Counted from the first letter of the stretch, positions 18,527-29,791 are shown. The stretch is DNA of 64,000 bases from Ketogulonicigenium robustum (GCF_002117445.1 NZ_CP019937.1:993501-1057500); one strand, 5' to 3'. The notes: generated from the sequence alone by a model not told the origin. Made by a program: numbers and translations.

Positions 18527-20360
18527 GGCAGACGGCTGATCGCGGTGTGCTTCACATCAAGCGGCGTCGTCTCGCTGTAACGCTCGGCGGTAATGCCAGT
18601 GCCCGTATGGCCGAGGATATCCTTGCGGGTCTGCTCGGCAATACCGTCGAGTTGGCCGAGTGTGTTGCCACGTAGTGGCGGAAGCTGTGGAAGACCTTGC
18701 CTTTAGATCCGTCGCCCAACTGGTGCGAGACCAGCGCACGGAAGCGGTGATTGATGGCTGCGCCGAACTTGATGTTCGCCTTGGCAAGGTCGGGGAACAG
18801 GTCTGCCTCGAGGTCGCGCGCGGTGATCTGTGCCGCAGCGTGCTCGGTCAGGCCCAGCTCGACCAGCTGCGGATGCAGCGGGATCTGGCGCGTCGATGCT
18901 AGCGTCTTGAGGCCGCGATTGGCGTTCGGGCGAATGTGCAGGGCAGGGATGCTGTCTACCACTTCGATGTCCTTTGCCTTCAATGCAGCGATATCCTCGC
19001 GCTTTGCGCCGGAGAGGGCGGCAATCAGTGGCAGCCAGTAAAGCCCACCACGCTGGATCATATCGCCGGGTTCCTGCCAGTCCTTCTTGTTCTTTGCCCC
19101 TTGCCAGACTGGGTGCTTGAATAGCTGCTGCACATCGTCGGCAGTAAAGGCGGGACGTTCGTCGCGCTCGCGAATGGTCTTGCGTTCCCGCAGGCCGTTC
19201 GTCTGCAGCGGTGCGACATTGTCGAACCCCTCGGAATGCGCTTTCTTCAGCAACTGTCCGAGGTAATCGAGGTTGCGGTTGATCGTCGTAGCCGACAGCG
19301 TCGAAGCGCCTGCAGGTGCATCGCGAATAATGCGCGCCAGAGGCTTGTCCCGATCTTTCGGCGATTTGCGATAGGTCGCGGGCAATCGCCGCATCAGATC
19401 GACGAACTTCGCCAGATGAGCCTGCTTCAGTAGGCGGATGTCGTTGACATCCGTGGCCTCGCTGAACAGGGCGTAGACCTTCTCCATTTGTCCCAACATT
19501 TGCTCGGACATGCCTTGACGCTTTTTGTCGGCCAAAAAACGGCTGACAAGGGCAGGTAAGGCGGGGTCGTAGTCGAAGTCAGGGTCGTAACTGATTTTGG
19601 GTTCGTGCGGCCTGGAAGGCGCGGGCGGCGCAACGTTTGCGACCACATCTTTGGGCATGGTGGGCTTTGGCACTGTAGTTGCTAGCAATTCCTTTGCTAT
19701 CGCCAAGCTTTCAGCCTGTAGATCGCCCTTGCTGTCGATACGCGCTTTGACGGCGGCGCTGACACCGCGAAAGATCAATCGCCGCCCCTCGTTGAACTCC
19801 TCCAGAGTGAGGCTGTCGCGCCCCAGCATGCCGCAAATCCATTGGTAGGGCACACTTCCCTTGGCATGTTTAAGATCCTCGGTGAAGATCGAGCTTTCTC
19901 GCTCCAGCGCGTCCATCACCATGGCAAGTCCCATGTCAGACATGCCTTCGCGGTTCAGAGTCAGAAGATCTTCGGGGCGAATGTTCAGTGCGGAAACCCC
20001 ATGCTCATCCAAGAGGCGATAGGCCCGCGCGCGGGCGACTTCGAAATCGTCCAGCACATCTGCAAGAAACGGATCCTTGTTCAAATGCGCCTTCATGGCG
20101 CGTTTGTGGATCTGATCGGTCTCGGCTCTGATGACATCCGCCAGAATCTGGCGCGCCTCGTCCTTGGTCAGCCCTTGTGATGCCATCTCGTCGAATACCT
20201 TGCAGCTCTCTGCACTCAGGATCATCGCAAGACGGCGCGCGATCAATGGGGTATTCGTGCCAAGACTGATTTGGATGATGCCGCTGCCCGCGTAGGAGGG
20301 CACGCGTTTGCGCCAAACATAGCTCGCGCCGCGTCGGAAGGTATGGTTCTGAAGTCCCAT
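18505..20360 (-). pseudogene. Tyrosine-recombinase integrase, frameshifted near its C-terminus
   Basis: The reading frame from 20360 encodes a DUF6538-type N-terminus (FRRGASYVWRKRVP), a core-binding segment and the catalytic domain up to FHSFRHYVAT, the His-x-x-Arg box. Just after this, at about 18660-18666, the homologous sequence moves to another frame. That frame reads TLGQLDGIAEQTRKDILGH, then ITAERYSE with the nucleophilic Tyr (codon 18577-18579), and ends in TAA at 18505. The intact-looking continuation shows a single-base loss. As written, the protein runs on in the wrong frame to 18552 and lacks the Gly-His box and the Tyr. The first catalytic Arg also appears to be Lys (GAKRED). The gene sits next to the 3' end of tRNA-Asn, the usual place for an island integrase. 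Confidence 0.85.
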
Positions 20361-20493
20361 GTCTGTCCCAAAGATAGGGCGACGCTTTCTGAACTTCTAT
20401 TTTGCGCCAAGGCCTGTCACTTGTGTGACATACACATCCGCCGCAGCAAGATGTTCGCCTTTAACTCTGCATTTTCAATCACTTAGATGAAAA

Positions 20494-20568
20494 TGGCTCC
20501 GGCGGTAGGGATCGAACCTACGACCAATTGATTAACAGTCAACTGCTCTACCGCTGAGCTACGCCGGA
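20494..20568 (-). tRNA. tRNA-Asn (anticodon GTT), copy 1
   Basis: Complete cloverleaf with acceptor TCCGGCG paired to CGCCGGA, anticodon GTT in CTGTTAA, T-loop GGTTCGATCCC and encoded CCA. Its 3' end faces the broken integrase. Confidence 0.96.
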
Positions 20569-20635
20569 ATGTGCCATGTGCTGTGGAACTTCCACTACGC
20601 CATTACCGCATATCAGTCAAAGACTGCTTGGATTA

Positions 20636-20710
20636 TGGCTCCGACGGTAGGGATCGAACCTACGACCAATTGATTAACAGTCAACTGCTCTACCGCTGAG
20701 CTACGTCGGA
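20636..20710 (-). tRNA. tRNA-Asn (anticodon GTT), copy 2
   Basis: Nearly identical to copy 1, 67 bp away. The only change seen is a compensated pair in the acceptor stem (TCCGACG with CGTCGGA), so both copies should fold and function. Confidence 0.96.
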
Positions 20711-20871
20711 ACATGCGGTGTGTATAGCCATGCTGTTTGGTGGCGTCTAGATGTGAAAGCCGAAAAATTTTTGTGACTTTAAGTCACTCAATCTGAAACG
20801 ATAAGCTGGCGGCGGCCTTTCCTTTTGGGCGCAGATCGATCAGATTCCTGGTAGGCGCGATGGGGGTGTAA

Positions 20872-22176
20872 ATGCTGGGATTTTTGAAAAGCTATATGCC
20901 GCGCAGTCTGTATGCGCGTGCGGCGCTGATCTTGCTGGTGCCAATTCTAACACTGCAGGGCACGATCGCGCTGGTTTTTATCCAACGGCACTTCGAACAG
21001 GTGACGCAGCAGATGGCCGAATACCTGATGATCGACCTCGATTATCTGGTGTCGTTTCTGGAGGTGGGGGGCGACACCTCGCTGGCCGAGGCGCAGACGG
21101 TGGCGCGCGCACTGCATTTTCGCATCGAGGCGCCGGATCGCGAAGTCGGCAACACCGATACCCTCGCGTTCGAGGATGTGTCGGGGCGGGCGCTGATCAG
21201 CACGTTGCGGGCGGGTGATTTGCCGATCCGGCGGATCGACCTGTCTGACCCCCGACGTGTTTTCGTGTCGATCGACACCGCGGCCGGCCCGTTTGTCATC
21301 AGCTTTGAACGGCGCCGGATCGCGGCGACGAATGCACACCAATTGCTGGTGCTGATTGGCGTTCTCAGTGTGCTGCTGACCTTCGTTTCCTATGTTTTCT
21401 TGCGCAACCAGTTGCGGCCGATCAAGCGGTTGGCCGAGGCGTCGATCGAATACGGCAAGGGGCGGGTGATCCCGTATCGCCCCTCGGGCGCGACTGAGGT
21501 GCGGGCGGCAGGCGCGGCTTTCGCCGAAATGCGCAACCGGATCGAGCGGCAAGTCCAGCAGCGAACGCTGATGCTGTCTGGTGTCAGTCACGATTTGCGC
21601 ACCCCGCTGACACGGCTGAAGCTGGCGCTGTCGATCAGCGATGATCCCGATGCCCCCGACATGCTGGGCGACGTCGAGGAGATGGAGCACATGCTGGATG
21701 CTTTCCTCGACTTCACGCGATCAGATGCCGAGGCCGAGCTGGAATACGTCGATCCCATCGCGCTGGTGGGTGATACGGTGGCCAAGGCGCAGCGGGTCGG
21801 GCCAGTCACGCTGCTGCAATCGGAAGGCAAGGGGATGATGCAACTGCGCCCCGATTCCATACGGCGCGCGCTGGATAACCTGATCGCCAATGCGCAGCGT
21901 TACGGCACGCATGTCACGGTTGCCGCGCAACTTGGCGAGCGGAACCTGCGCATTATCGTCGAGGATGACGGCCCCGGTATTCCCGCCGCGCTGCGCGAGG
22001 AGGCGACGCGTCCGTTTGTCCGTCTTGACCCCGCCCGCAATCAGGACAAGGGGTCGGGCGTCGGGCTGGGGTTGGCGATTGTGGCTGATGTGGCGCGCAG
22101 CCACGGGGGGCAGCTGCGCTTGTCGCAAAGCGAGGCCTTGGGCGGCCTGCGCGCCGAGATTGTCATCGCACGTTGA
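20872..22176 (+). CDS. EnvZ-like membrane sensor histidine kinase
   Basis: The protein has 434 residues. Two membrane helices (about residues 17-37 and 157-177) enclose a periplasmic sensor of about 120 residues. A HAMP linker follows. The H-box GVSHDLRTPLTRL carries the phospho-accepting His240. The ATP-binding domain has the N-box (NLIANAQRYG), DDGPGIP and GSGVGLGLAIV. No response regulator lies next to it in the visible sequence, so its partner is elsewhere or the pair is split. It begins just after the two tRNA-Asn genes with a GGGGG purine tract before the ATG. Signal and output are unknown. Confidence 0.9.
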   Translation: MLGFLKSYMPRSLYARAALILLVPILTLQGTIALVFIQRHFEQVTQQMAEYLMIDLDYLVSFLEVGGDTSLAEAQTVARALHFRIEAPDREVGNTDTLAFEDVSGRALISTLRAGDLPIRRIDLSDPRRVFVSIDTAAGPFVISFERRRIAATNAHQLLVLIGVLSVLLTFVSYVFLRNQLRPIKRLAEASIEYGKGRVIPYRPSGATEVRAAGAAFAEMRNRIERQVQQRTLMLSGVSHDLRTPLTRLKLALSISDDPDAPDMLGDVEEMEHMLDAFLDFTRSDAEAELEYVDPIALVGDTVAKAQRVGPVTLLQSEGKGMMQLRPDSIRRALDNLIANAQRYGTHVTVAAQLGERNLRIIVEDDGPGIPAALREEATRPFVRLDPARNQDKGSGVGLGLAIVADVARSHGGQLRLSQSEALGGLRAEIVIAR

Positions 22177-22182
22177 GCGGCT

Positions 22183-22776
22183 TTAGCCGGCCAAGTCCCA
22201 AGCGGCGAACTCCAGTGGGCGGGCGGCGCGCAGCTCCGCCTCGACGTCGGGCGACAGGATCGTCGGCAGCTCGGGCGAGACATTGACGCGCGGCAGGTCG
22301 ATTTTGGTGCGCAAGCGCTTTTCCAGAAACTTGACCAGACGCGGCTGGTTTTCATAGCGGAACAGGTGGGTCGCCTTCCGCTCGCCCGCGCTGTTGAACA
22401 CATAGCGCGCCTGCTGACCTACCGAAGCATAGGCTGCAGGTTTGGGCTTCAGGTATTCGGTGACAAAATAATCGAAGCTGACGCCGCGGGTCGAATTGGG
22501 GTGCCCGACCAGCGCATCGCGGTGACGATACCGGTACCAGCTGGACAGCCACGACACCGGCTCGCGCACGACGGTGAGTGTTTCGAAATCTGTGCCACCC
22601 GCGTTCTCCAGCATGGGCCGGATCGTGCGTTGATAGCGCTGCAATACCATATGTTTAATCGAAGTGGGGTGGCGAAGCACCAACCCGGCACGGGGGGCCA
22701 GGGCTTCCTCGAGCGAGGTTGTTCCTGTCTTGGGAACGGCCAGCATCACCAGACGTTCTTGCCAGAATACAAGCAT
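22183..22776 (-). CDS. Sulfotransferase-family protein
   Basis: The protein has 197 residues. The 5'-phosphosulfate-binding loop PKTGTTS is at residues 15-21, right after the first beta-strand (ERLVMLAVPKTG). The second region with VVREPVSWLSSWYRYR matches the 3'-phosphate-binding motif of sulfotransferases. These features indicate transfer of sulfate from PAPS, in Rhodobacteraceae often to a surface glycan or lipid. It converges with the sensor kinase gene (6-nt gap) and is divergent from recA. The acceptor is unknown. The protein is rather short for a full sulfotransferase, close to the lower limit. Confidence 0.8.
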   Translation of the reverse strand: MLVFWQERLVMLAVPKTGTTSLEEALAPRAGLVLRHPTSIKHMVLQRYQRTIRPMLENAGGTDFETLTVVREPVSWLSSWYRYRHRDALVGHPNSTRGVSFDYFVTEYLKPKPAAYASVGQQARYVFNSAGERKATHLFRYENQPRLVKFLEKRLRTKIDLPRVNVSPELPTILSPDVEAELRAARPLEFAAWDLAG

Positions 22777-22898
22777 AAATTCTCCGTTCGTCTTCCGCGC
22801 AGCGATCGCATGTTCTTGTAAACTATCCCTTAACCAATGTGACGGAAAGCTTGCGGTACGATTTTACTTGATTTGTTCCCAGAATACGCCGAATACAT

Positions 22899-22913
22899 GA
22901 ACATATAGTGAAC
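22899..22913 (+). promoter_or_regulatory. LexA (SOS) box of recA
   Basis: GAAC-ATATAGT-GAAC is a perfect match to the alphaproteobacterial LexA operator GAAC-N7-GAAC. It lies 50 nt upstream of the recA start, placing recA under LexA control. Confidence 0.88.
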
Positions 22914-22962
22914 AAACTGCCGATTGCCGCGTGGCAATGGCTATGGGATAAGGGTGACGACA

Positions 22963-24051
22963 ATGGCAACGGCAGATCTGATCTCGATGATGGATAAAAA
23001 AGCTTCCGACAAGCAAAAGGCGCTTGATAGCGCGCTGGCACAGATCGAACGTCAGTTCGGCAAGGGTGCGATTATGAAACTGGGCGGCAGCAATGCCTTG
23101 CCCGAGATCGAGGCGACCTCGACCGGTTCGCTCGGTCTGGATATCGCGCTGGGGATCGGCGGCCTGCCCAAGGGGCGCATCGTCGAAATCTTCGGGCCGG
23201 AAAGCTCGGGGAAGACCACGCTGACGCTGCATGTGGTGGCGGAAGAGCAGAAAAAAGGCGGCGTTTGCGCCTTTGTCGATGCCGAACATGCGCTGGATCC
23301 GGGCTATGCGAAAAAGCTGGGCGTCAATCTGGATGAACTGCTGATTTCGCAGCCCGACACGGGCGAGCAGGCGCTGGAAATCGTCGATACGCTGGTGCGC
23401 TCGGGCGCGGTCAGCCTTGTTGTCGTCGACTCGGTGGCGGCGCTGACGCCGAAATCGGAAATCGAAGGCGACATGGGCGACAGCAGCGTTGGCGTGCACG
23501 CCCGCCTGATGAGCCAAGCGATGCGCAAGCTGACGGGGTCGATCGCGCGGTCGAACTGCATGGTGATTTTCATCAACCAGATCCGGATGAAAATCGGCGT
23601 CATGTTCGGCAGCCCTGAAACGACAACAGGCGGCAACGCGCTGAAGTTCTACTCCTCGGTCCGTTTGGACATTCGCCGCACCGGTTCGATCAAGGATCGC
23701 GACGAAGTCGTCGGCAATACGACCCGCGTGAAGGTGGTGAAGAACAAGGTGGCACCGCCCTTCAAGCAGGTCGAATTCGACATCATGTACGGCGAGGGTA
23801 TCTCAAAAATGGGCGAGATCATCGACCTTGGCGTGAAAGCTGGCGTGGTCGAGAAGTCGGGCTCGTGGTTCTCGTATGGCGACCAGCGGATCGGGCAGGG
23901 GCGCGAGAACGCCAAGCAGTTCTTGCGCGACAACCCCGCCATCTCGGCCGAGATCGAAGGCAAGATCCGCGCGATGAACGGCCTTGATCTGGCTTTTGCA
24001 CCGGCCGCAGATGACGACACGGGCGACGGGAACGACCCGCTGCTGGACTAA
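22963..24051 (+). CDS. recA: Recombinase RecA
   Basis: The protein has 362 residues from the ATG at 22963, which has AAGGGTGA upstream. An in-frame extension to 22924 would add residues not found in the family. RecA forms filaments on single-stranded DNA, drives strand exchange and stimulates LexA and prophage-repressor self-cleavage. The Walker A motif GPESSGKTT is at 78-86. The [10 protein letters not shown] segment, the L1/L2 loops (SEIEGDMGD and [11 protein letters not shown]) and an acidic C-terminus are all present. It has its own terminator. The prophage repressor further right has the self-cleavage fold, so this RecA is its likely inducer. Confidence 0.99.
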   Translation: MATADLISMMDKKASDKQKALDSALAQIERQFGKGAIMKLGGSNALPEIEATSTGSLGLDIALGIGGLPKGRIVEIFGPESSGKTTLTLHVVAEEQKKGGVCAFVDAEHALDPGYAKKLGVNLDELLISQPDTGEQALEIVDTLVRSGAVSLVVVDSVAALTPKSEIEGDMGDSSVGVHARLMSQAMRKLTGSIARSNCMVIFINQIRMKIGVMFGSPETTTGGNALKFYSSVRLDIRRTGSIKDRDEVVGNTTRVKVVKNKVAPPFKQVEFDIMYGEGISKMGEIIDLGVKAGVVEKSGSWFSYGDQRIGQGRENAKQFLRDNPAISAEIEGKIRAMNGLDLAFAPAADDDTGDGNDPLLD

Positions 24052-24069
24052 GGGTTTTACCCGCAATCA

Positions 24070-24102
24070 GGCCCCGACCACCCTGTTGGTCGGGGCCTTT
24101 TT
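24070..24102 (+). terminator. Intrinsic terminator of recA
   Basis: The arms GGCCCCGACCA and TGGTCGGGGCC, with a 6-nt loop, are followed by TTTTT. Confidence 0.93.
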
Positions 24103-24189
24103 GCATTTGCCCCCGCGCGATGCCACTTTACGCGATGACGTGCTGGCGGTATGCGGGATGCAATTACAGATAAGGACAATTGGGACGCC

Positions 24190-26850
24190 ATGACCAGCCT
24201 TGCCGATATCCGCTCGACCTTCTTGAACTTCTATGCCCGCAATGGTCATACGATTGTGCCGTCCTCGCCGCTTGTGCCGCGCAACGACCCGACGCTGATG
24301 TTCACGAACTCGGGGATGGTGCAGTTCAAAAACCGCTTTACCGGCGTTGAAACCGGTGACTACTCGCGTGCGACCACCGCGCAGAAATGCGTGCGTGCCG
24401 GTGGCAAGCACAACGACCTTGATAACGTCGGCTACACCGCGCGCCACCACACGTTCTTTGAAATGCTGGGGAACTTCAGCTTCGGCGACTATTTCAAGGA
24501 AAGCGCGATCCCCTTTGCATGGGAACTGCTGACCAAGGATTTCGGGATCAACAAAGACCGCCTGCTGGTCACTGTTTACCATACAGACGACGAAGCTGCG
24601 AATATCTGGAAGAAGGTTGCGGGTCTGTCTGATGATCGCATCATCCGCATCCCGACGAACGACAACTTCTGGATGATGGGCCCGACCGGCCCCTGCGGCC
24701 CCTGTACCGAGATTTTCTACGACCACGGCGACCACATTGCCGGCGGCCCGCCCGGATCGCCCGATGAAGACGGCGACCGTTTTATCGAGATCTGGAACCT
24801 CGTGTTCATGCAGTTCGAACAGTTCGAGGACGGCACCCGTGCGGGCCTGCCCAAGCCCTCGATCGATACTGGCATGGGGTTGGAACGTATTGGCGCGCTG
24901 CTGCAAGGCAAGCATGACAACTACGATACCGACCTGATGCGCGCGCTGATCGAGGCTTCGGCCCATGCCACGTCGAACGACCCTGACGGCCCCGGCAAGG
25001 TCCACCACCGTGTGATCGCCGACCACCTGCGCTCGACCAGCTTCCTAATCGCCGATGGCGTGATGCCCTCGAACGAAGGGCGCGGGTATGTGCTGCGCCG
25101 CATTATGCGCCGCGCGATGCGCCACGCGCATATGCTGGGTGCCAAAGACCCGGTCATGTACCGTCTGGTCCCCGCGCTGGTGCGCGAAATGGGCGCCGCT
25201 TACCCCGAACTTGGCCGTGCTCAAGCCTTGATCGAGGAAACGCTGCGCACCGAAGAAACCCGTTTCAAGCAAACGCTGGATCGCGGCCTGCGCCTGCTGG
25301 ATGACGAACTGGCACATCTGCCGGGCGACGCCGACCTGCCGGGCGCGACCGCATTCAAGCTGTACGACACCTACGGCTTCCCGCTGGATCTGACGCAAGA
25401 CGCCCTGCGCGAGAAAAACCGCAAAGTCGACACCGCCGGTTTTGATGCCGCCATGGAAGAACAAAAGGCCAAGGCCCGCGCGGCTTGGGCCGGTTCGGGC
25501 GAACAAGCCGACGCCAGCGTCTGGTTTGATCTGGTCGAAAAGAACGGCCCGACCGAGTTTTTGGGCTATGACACGCTGACAGCCGAAGGGCAGGTCACCG
25601 CAATCATCGGCGGGACCGGCACATTGGTCGAGAAGGCCGAGGTGGGCAGCGAAGTTCAGGTCGTCCTGAACCAAACGCCGTTCTACGCGGAGTCGGGCGG
25701 CCAAGTGGGCGACGCGGGTATTCTGCGCACCGACACGGGCCTGATCGAGGTCACCGACACCAAAAAGCACGCTGGCGCGTTCGCGCATATCGGCGTCGTC
25801 CGCGAGGGTAGCATTGCCCGCGGCCAAGGCGCGGTGCTGACGGTTGATGCGGCGCGGCGTGCGCAAATCGCGGCGAACCACTCGGCCACGCACCTTGTGA
25901 ACGAAGCCCTGCGCGAAACGCTGGGCGATCACGTTGCGCAGCGCGGTTCGCTGAATGCACCCGATCGCCTGCGGTTCGACTTCAGCCATTCCAAGGCGCT
26001 GACGCCTGCTGAAATCAGCAAAATTCAGGCCGATGTAAATGCGTTCATCCGCCAGAATTCGGCAGTTGAAACCCGCATCATGACGCCGGATGAGGCGCGT
26101 GATCTGGGTGCCCAAGCCCTGTTTGGCGAGAAATACGGCGACGAAGTGCGCGTGGTTTCGATGGGGCAACAGACGGGTTCGGGCAAGGGTGTCGATAAAA
26201 ACACCTATTCGCTGGAGCTGTGCGGCGGCACGCATGTGACCCGCACCGGCGAAATTGGCGCGTTTGTTCTGCTGTCGGATTCGGCGTCCTCTGCCGGTGT
26301 TCGCCGCGTCGAAGGGCTGACCGGCCAAGCCGCACTCGACCACTTGACCGCACAAGAAGCAGCCCTGCAATCTGTTGCTGCGACGCTGAAAACCAGCACA
26401 GCTGATGTGGTTGATCGCGTCCGTGCGCTGGTTGACGAACGCAAGGCACTTGCGAACGAAGTTGCGCAACTGCGCCGCGATTTGGCGATGTCGGGCGGCA
26501 GCAAGGCCGAAACATCCGTGCGCGATGTCAATGGCATTGCGCTGCAGGCGCAACTGTTGACGGGTGTGACTGGTAAAGATTTGCCCGCGTTGGTTGACAG
26601 CTTCAAGGCTGAACTTGGTTCAGGCGTTGTGCTGCTGATCGCCGAGGTCGACGGTAAAGCCGCCGTCGCCGCGGGCGTGACCGCCGATCTGACCGACAAG
26701 GTTTCCGCCGTCGAGGTTCTGCGTGCCGCTGTTGGTGCGTTGGGTGGCAAGGGTGGCGGCGGTCGTGCTGACCTCGCCCAAGGTGGTGCACCATCTGCAG
26801 AAAACGCCGAGGCCGCTTTTGCCGCTGCCGAGGCCCTGATCAAAGGATAA
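24190..26850 (+). CDS. alaS: Alanyl-tRNA synthetase
   Basis: The protein has 886 residues from the ATG at 24190 ([15 protein letters not shown]), the conserved family start. An in-frame upstream ATG at 24151 adds a tail not seen in homologues. It charges tRNA-Ala and edits Ser/Gly mischarging. Class II motif 2 region ([17 protein letters not shown]), the zinc-binding editing motif HSATH and CGGTH are visible, followed by the C-Ala oligomerisation domain. A DUF1330 gene follows after 4 nt and shares the terminator. The upstream start region lies only about 90 bp past the recA terminator. Confidence 0.98.
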   Translation: MTSLADIRSTFLNFYARNGHTIVPSSPLVPRNDPTLMFTNSGMVQFKNRFTGVETGDYSRATTAQKCVRAGGKHNDLDNVGYTARHHTFFEMLGNFSFGDYFKESAIPFAWELLTKDFGINKDRLLVTVYHTDDEAANIWKKVAGLSDDRIIRIPTNDNFWMMGPTGPCGPCTEIFYDHGDHIAGGPPGSPDEDGDRFIEIWNLVFMQFEQFEDGTRAGLPKPSIDTGMGLERIGALLQGKHDNYDTDLMRALIEASAHATSNDPDGPGKVHHRVIADHLRSTSFLIADGVMPSNEGRGYVLRRIMRRAMRHAHMLGAKDPVMYRLVPALVREMGAAYPELGRAQALIEETLRTEETRFKQTLDRGLRLLDDELAHLPGDADLPGATAFKLYDTYGFPLDLTQDALREKNRKVDTAGFDAAMEEQKAKARAAWAGSGEQADASVWFDLVEKNGPTEFLGYDTLTAEGQVTAIIGGTGTLVEKAEVGSEVQVVLNQTPFYAESGGQVGDAGILRTDTGLIEVTDTKKHAGAFAHIGVVREGSIARGQGAVLTVDAARRAQIAANHSATHLVNEALRETLGDHVAQRGSLNAPDRLRFDFSHSKALTPAEISKIQADVNAFIRQNSAVETRIMTPDEARDLGAQALFGEKYGDEVRVVSMGQQTGSGKGVDKNTYSLELCGGTHVTRTGEIGAFVLLSDSASSAGVRRVEGLTGQAALDHLTAQEAALQSVAATLKTSTADVVDRVRALVDERKALANEVAQLRRDLAMSGGSKAETSVRDVNGIALQAQLLTGVTGKDLPALVDSFKAELGSGVVLLIAEVDGKAAVAAGVTADLTDKVSAVEVLRAAVGALGGKGGGGRADLAQGGAPSAENAEAAFAAAEALIKG

Positions 26851-26854
26851 AACC

Positions 26855-27145
26855 ATGCCGTCAGCTTTGTGGATTGCGCGCATCGACGTGACAGATGCCG
26901 AACGTTATGCCGAATACGCACGTCTCGCCCCTGCCGCAATCGCCGAGTTTGGCGGCAAATTCCTGACACGCGGCGGTGCTTACGAGGTGCTTGAGGGGCA
27001 GGGCCGCGCGCGGAATGTCGTGACCCGCTTCCCCTCGATGGATGCTGCGCGGGATTGCTATAATTCCCCCGCCTATCAGGCCGCACTGGCCTATGTCGAT
27101 GGCAGCGCGGAACGCGACATCATCATCGTCGAAGAACTGGAATAA
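26855..27145 (+). CDS. DUF1330 small protein
   Basis: The protein has 96 residues with the ferredoxin-like dimeric alpha/beta-barrel pattern of DUF1330. It contains the signature YAEYARLAPAAIAEFGGKFLTRGG and the VVTRFPSMDAARDCYNSPAYQ region. Function is unknown, although the fold often binds or converts small hydrophobic molecules. It starts 4 nt after the alaS stop and is therefore cotranscribed with alaS. Confidence 0.88.
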   Translation: MPSALWIARIDVTDAERYAEYARLAPAAIAEFGGKFLTRGGAYEVLEGQGRARNVVTRFPSMDAARDCYNSPAYQAALAYVDGSAERDIIIVEELE

Positions 27146-27146
27146 G

Positions 27147-27175
27147 AAAACGCCGCCCATTACGGGCGGCGTTTT
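27147..27175 (+). terminator. Intrinsic terminator of the alaS operon
   Basis: CGCCGCCC and GGGCGGCG flank a 5-nt loop and are followed by TTTTT. The A-run on the other side could let it work on the minus strand too. Confidence 0.9.
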
Positions 27176-27190
27176 TCATAGATGCATCAA

Positions 27191-27222
27191 AGTAAAAGCC
27201 CCGGAGTTTCCTTCGGGGCCTT
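27191..27222 (-). terminator. Intrinsic terminator of typA
   Basis: On the minus strand GGCCCCGAAGG and CTCCGGGGC form a stem followed by TTTTACTTT, directly after the typA stop codon. Confidence 0.75.
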
Positions 27223-27225
27223 GTC

Positions 27226-29043
27226 TTAGGCAGACTTGGCGTTACGCTTACGCTCGTTCGGGTCAAGGAAGCGCTTGCGCAGACGGATCGCGACAGGCGT
27301 CACTTCCACCAGCTCATCGTTGTCGATGTAGGCAATGGCTTGTTCCAGCGACATGATGGTGGGCGGCGTCAGGCGAACAGCTTCGTCGGTGCCCGAAGCG
27401 CGCACGTTCGTCAGCTTCTTGCCCTTCAGCGGGTTCACTTCCAGGTCGTTCTCGCGCGAATGCTCGCCGATGATCATGCCTTGGTAGACAGGCTCTTGCG
27501 GCGAGACGAACATCTTACCGCGATCTTCCAGGTTCCACAGGGCATAAGCCACAGCGGCGCCGTCTTCCATCGAGATCAGAACGCCTTGGCGACGCCCTTG
27601 GATCGCACCCTTATAGGGGGCCCAGCTGTGGAAAATGCGGTTCAAAACGCCCGAGCCGCGCGTGTCGGTCAGGAATTCGCCTTGGTACCCGATCAGGCCG
27701 CGCGAGGGAACGTGTGCGATGATGCGGGTCTTGCCAGCACCTGCGGGACGCATTTCGACCAGATCACCTTTGCGCACGCCGGTCAGCTTCTCGACAACCG
27801 CGCCGGTGTATTCGTCATCCACGTCGATCACGACTTCTTCGATCGGCTCGATGCGGACGCCGCCTTCTTCTTTCAGAACAACCTGCGGACGCGAGATCGA
27901 CAGCTCGAACCCTTCGCGGCGCATGTTTTCGATCAGAACGCCCATCTGCAGCTCGCCACGGCCGAACACTTCGAACGCTTCACCGCCGGGGGTGTCTTTG
28001 ATCTGGATCGCGACGTTGACTTCCGCTTCCTTCATCAGACGCTCGCGGATGACGCGCGATTGGACTTTCTTGCCTTCGCGGCCAGCCAGCGGGCTGTCGT
28101 TGATGCCGAAAGTGACCGAGATGGTCGGCGGGTCGATCGGTTGGGCTGCAATCGGCGTGTCAACCGACAGATCGCACAGCGTGTCAGCCACGGTCGCTTT
28201 GGTCATGCCTGCAACGGTTACGATGTCACCAGCTTCGGCAACGTCGATCGGCTGTTGCGACAGGCCACGGAAAGCAAGGATCTTACTGACGCGGAACTGT
28301 TCGATACGCTCGCCGGTGCGGGTCAGGGCCTTCAGTGTGTCGCCAGCGCGCAGCGTGCCAGCCTCGACACGGCCGGTCAGGATGCGGCCGATGAACGGGT
28401 CAGTCGACAGCGTGGTAGCCAGCATCTGGAAGGGCTCTTCGCGGCGGGCGATTTGCTTGGGCGGCTCGACGTGCTTGACGATCAGGTCGAACAGGGCGGA
28501 CAGGTCTTTGCGCGGGCCGTCCAGCGTCATGTCTGCCCAGCCGCTGCGGCCGGATGCGTAGACAACGGGGAAGTCCAGTTGCTCGTCGGTCGCGTCAAGC
28601 GCGGCGAACAGGTCGAACACTTGGTTCAGTGCATTGTCGGGGTCGCCATCGGGCTTGTCGACTTTGTTCACGACAACGATCGGGCGCAGGCCCAAGGCCA
28701 GTGCCTTCGAGGTCACGAATTTGGTTTGTGGCATCGGGCCTTCGGCCGCGTCGACCAGCAGACATACGCCGTCAACCATGCTCAGGATACGCTCAACTTC
28801 GCCGCCGAAGTCCGCGTGTCCGGGGGTGTCGACGATGTTGATGCGCGTGCCGTGCCATTCGACCGATGTACATTTGGCCAAGATGGTGATGCCGCGCTCA
28901 CGCTCGATGTCGTTGCTGTCCATTGCGCGTTCAGCGACAGCTTGGTTTTCGCGGAATGCGCCCGATTGTTTCAGCAGTTCGTCAACAAGAGTTGTCTTGC
29001 CGTGGTCAACGTGCGCGATAATCGCGATATTGCGAATGTCCAT
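27226..29043 (-). CDS. typA: Ribosome-associated GTPase TypA/BipA
   Basis: The protein has 605 residues. It is a translational GTPase related to EF-G that helps 50S assembly and stress or cold adaptation. G1 AHVDHGKTT is at residues 10-18, G3 is [12 protein letters not shown] and G4 is NKVD. Domain II, the EF-G-like domains III/V and the TypA-specific C-terminal domain follow, ending in the basic tail [12 protein letters not shown]. The gene stands alone with its own terminator and is convergent with the alaS operon. Confidence 0.97.
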   Translation of the reverse strand: MDIRNIAIIAHVDHGKTTLVDELLKQSGAFRENQAVAERAMDSNDIERERGITILAKCTSVEWHGTRINIVDTPGHADFGGEVERILSMVDGVCLLVDAAEGPMPQTKFVTSKALALGLRPIVVVNKVDKPDGDPDNALNQVFDLFAALDATDEQLDFPVVYASGRSGWADMTLDGPRKDLSALFDLIVKHVEPPKQIARREEPFQMLATTLSTDPFIGRILTGRVEAGTLRAGDTLKALTRTGERIEQFRVSKILAFRGLSQQPIDVAEAGDIVTVAGMTKATVADTLCDLSVDTPIAAQPIDPPTISVTFGINDSPLAGREGKKVQSRVIRERLMKEAEVNVAIQIKDTPGGEAFEVFGRGELQMGVLIENMRREGFELSISRPQVVLKEEGGVRIEPIEEVVIDVDDEYTGAVVEKLTGVRKGDLVEMRPAGAGKTRIIAHVPSRGLIGYQGEFLTDTRGSGVLNRIFHSWAPYKGAIQGRRQGVLISMEDGAAVAYALWNLEDRGKMFVSPQEPVYQGMIIGEHSRENDLEVNPLKGKKLTNVRASGTDEAVRLTPPTIMSLEQAIAYIDNDELVEVTPVAIRLRKRFLDPNERKRNAKSA

Positions 29044-29188
29044 GGGTCTCTCTTTTCAGGAATTGTCCGGCGCATACCGCGCGGGCGCGCAAAACACCAG
29101 AAGAAATGCACCGGCGCGGCGACAGGTCGCCCCGCTATGTGGCTTTTTACTATGATTGCGGCAGTCTGTGACCGTCTTGTGACGGGCC

Positions 29189-29791
29189 TCAGCCTGCGAT
29201 GTACCAATCCTTGCGGTGGTTGAGGGCTAAAACTAGCGACAGGATTGCTGTGCCGATGAACGAATAGATCACCTGCGGCACTGGTAGCAAAAACAGCGCG
29301 ACGCCGAACAGCACACCGTCGATGGCCATTTGCACCCAGCCCGCCTGAATGCCCCATTTTTCCTGAATGACCAGCCCGATCATGCTGGTGCCACCAATGC
29401 TTGATCCATGGCGAAACAGCCCCAAAATACCAAGGCCCGCCACAATGCCGAAGACAACCGCCGCCAGCAAGGGATTGATCGCCGTGATGCTGATGTAGGG
29501 CTGTGCGAAGGTCACCATCAGGGACACGGCGGTCACGCTGACGAACCCCTTGATCGTAAAGACCCAGCCTTTTTTGAAGATCGCGAAGATGTAAAAGGGC
29601 ACGTTTACCCAGAAAAACACCGCACCGAACGACCAGCTGCTGAGGTAGCTGACCAGCAGCGCCAGCCCCGCCGTGCCACCCGTGATCAGCCCTGCGCTGC
29701 GCAGCAGGAACATCCCTGCCGCGGTCGCAATGGATCCAATGGTAAGGCCCTGAAAATCTTCGATTAAAGTGTACTGGCGCATATGCGGCAT
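29189..29791 (-). CDS. YitT-family membrane protein, copy A
   Basis: The protein has 200 residues with five to six hydrophobic helices. The YitT-type motifs GLITGGTAGLALLVSY and LFRHGSSIGGTSMIGLVIQEKWG are present. The family is of unknown function; a role as a transporter is only suspected. It is about half identical by eye to the neighbouring gene at 29868, in the same order of motifs (SFGAVFFWVNVPFY vs SFGAVFFLINIPFY). The two are therefore tandem duplicates on the same strand, separated by about 76 nt. Confidence 0.88.
   Translation of the reverse strand: MPHMRQYTLIEDFQGLTIGSIATAAGMFLLRSAGLITGGTAGLALLVSYLSSWSFGAVFFWVNVPFYIFAIFKKGWVFTIKGFVSVTAVSLMVTFAQPYISITAINPLLAAVVFGIVAGLGILGLFRHGSSIGGTSMIGLVIQEKWGIQAGWVQMAIDGVLFGVALFLLPVPQVIYSFIGTAILSLVLALNHRKDWYIAG

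Noticed and set aside
25045-26553. A 502-codon minus-strand frame
   Set aside because: It is the antisense shadow of alaS.
27340-29223. A 627-codon plus-strand frame
   Set aside because: It is the antisense shadow of typA, which is unmistakable.
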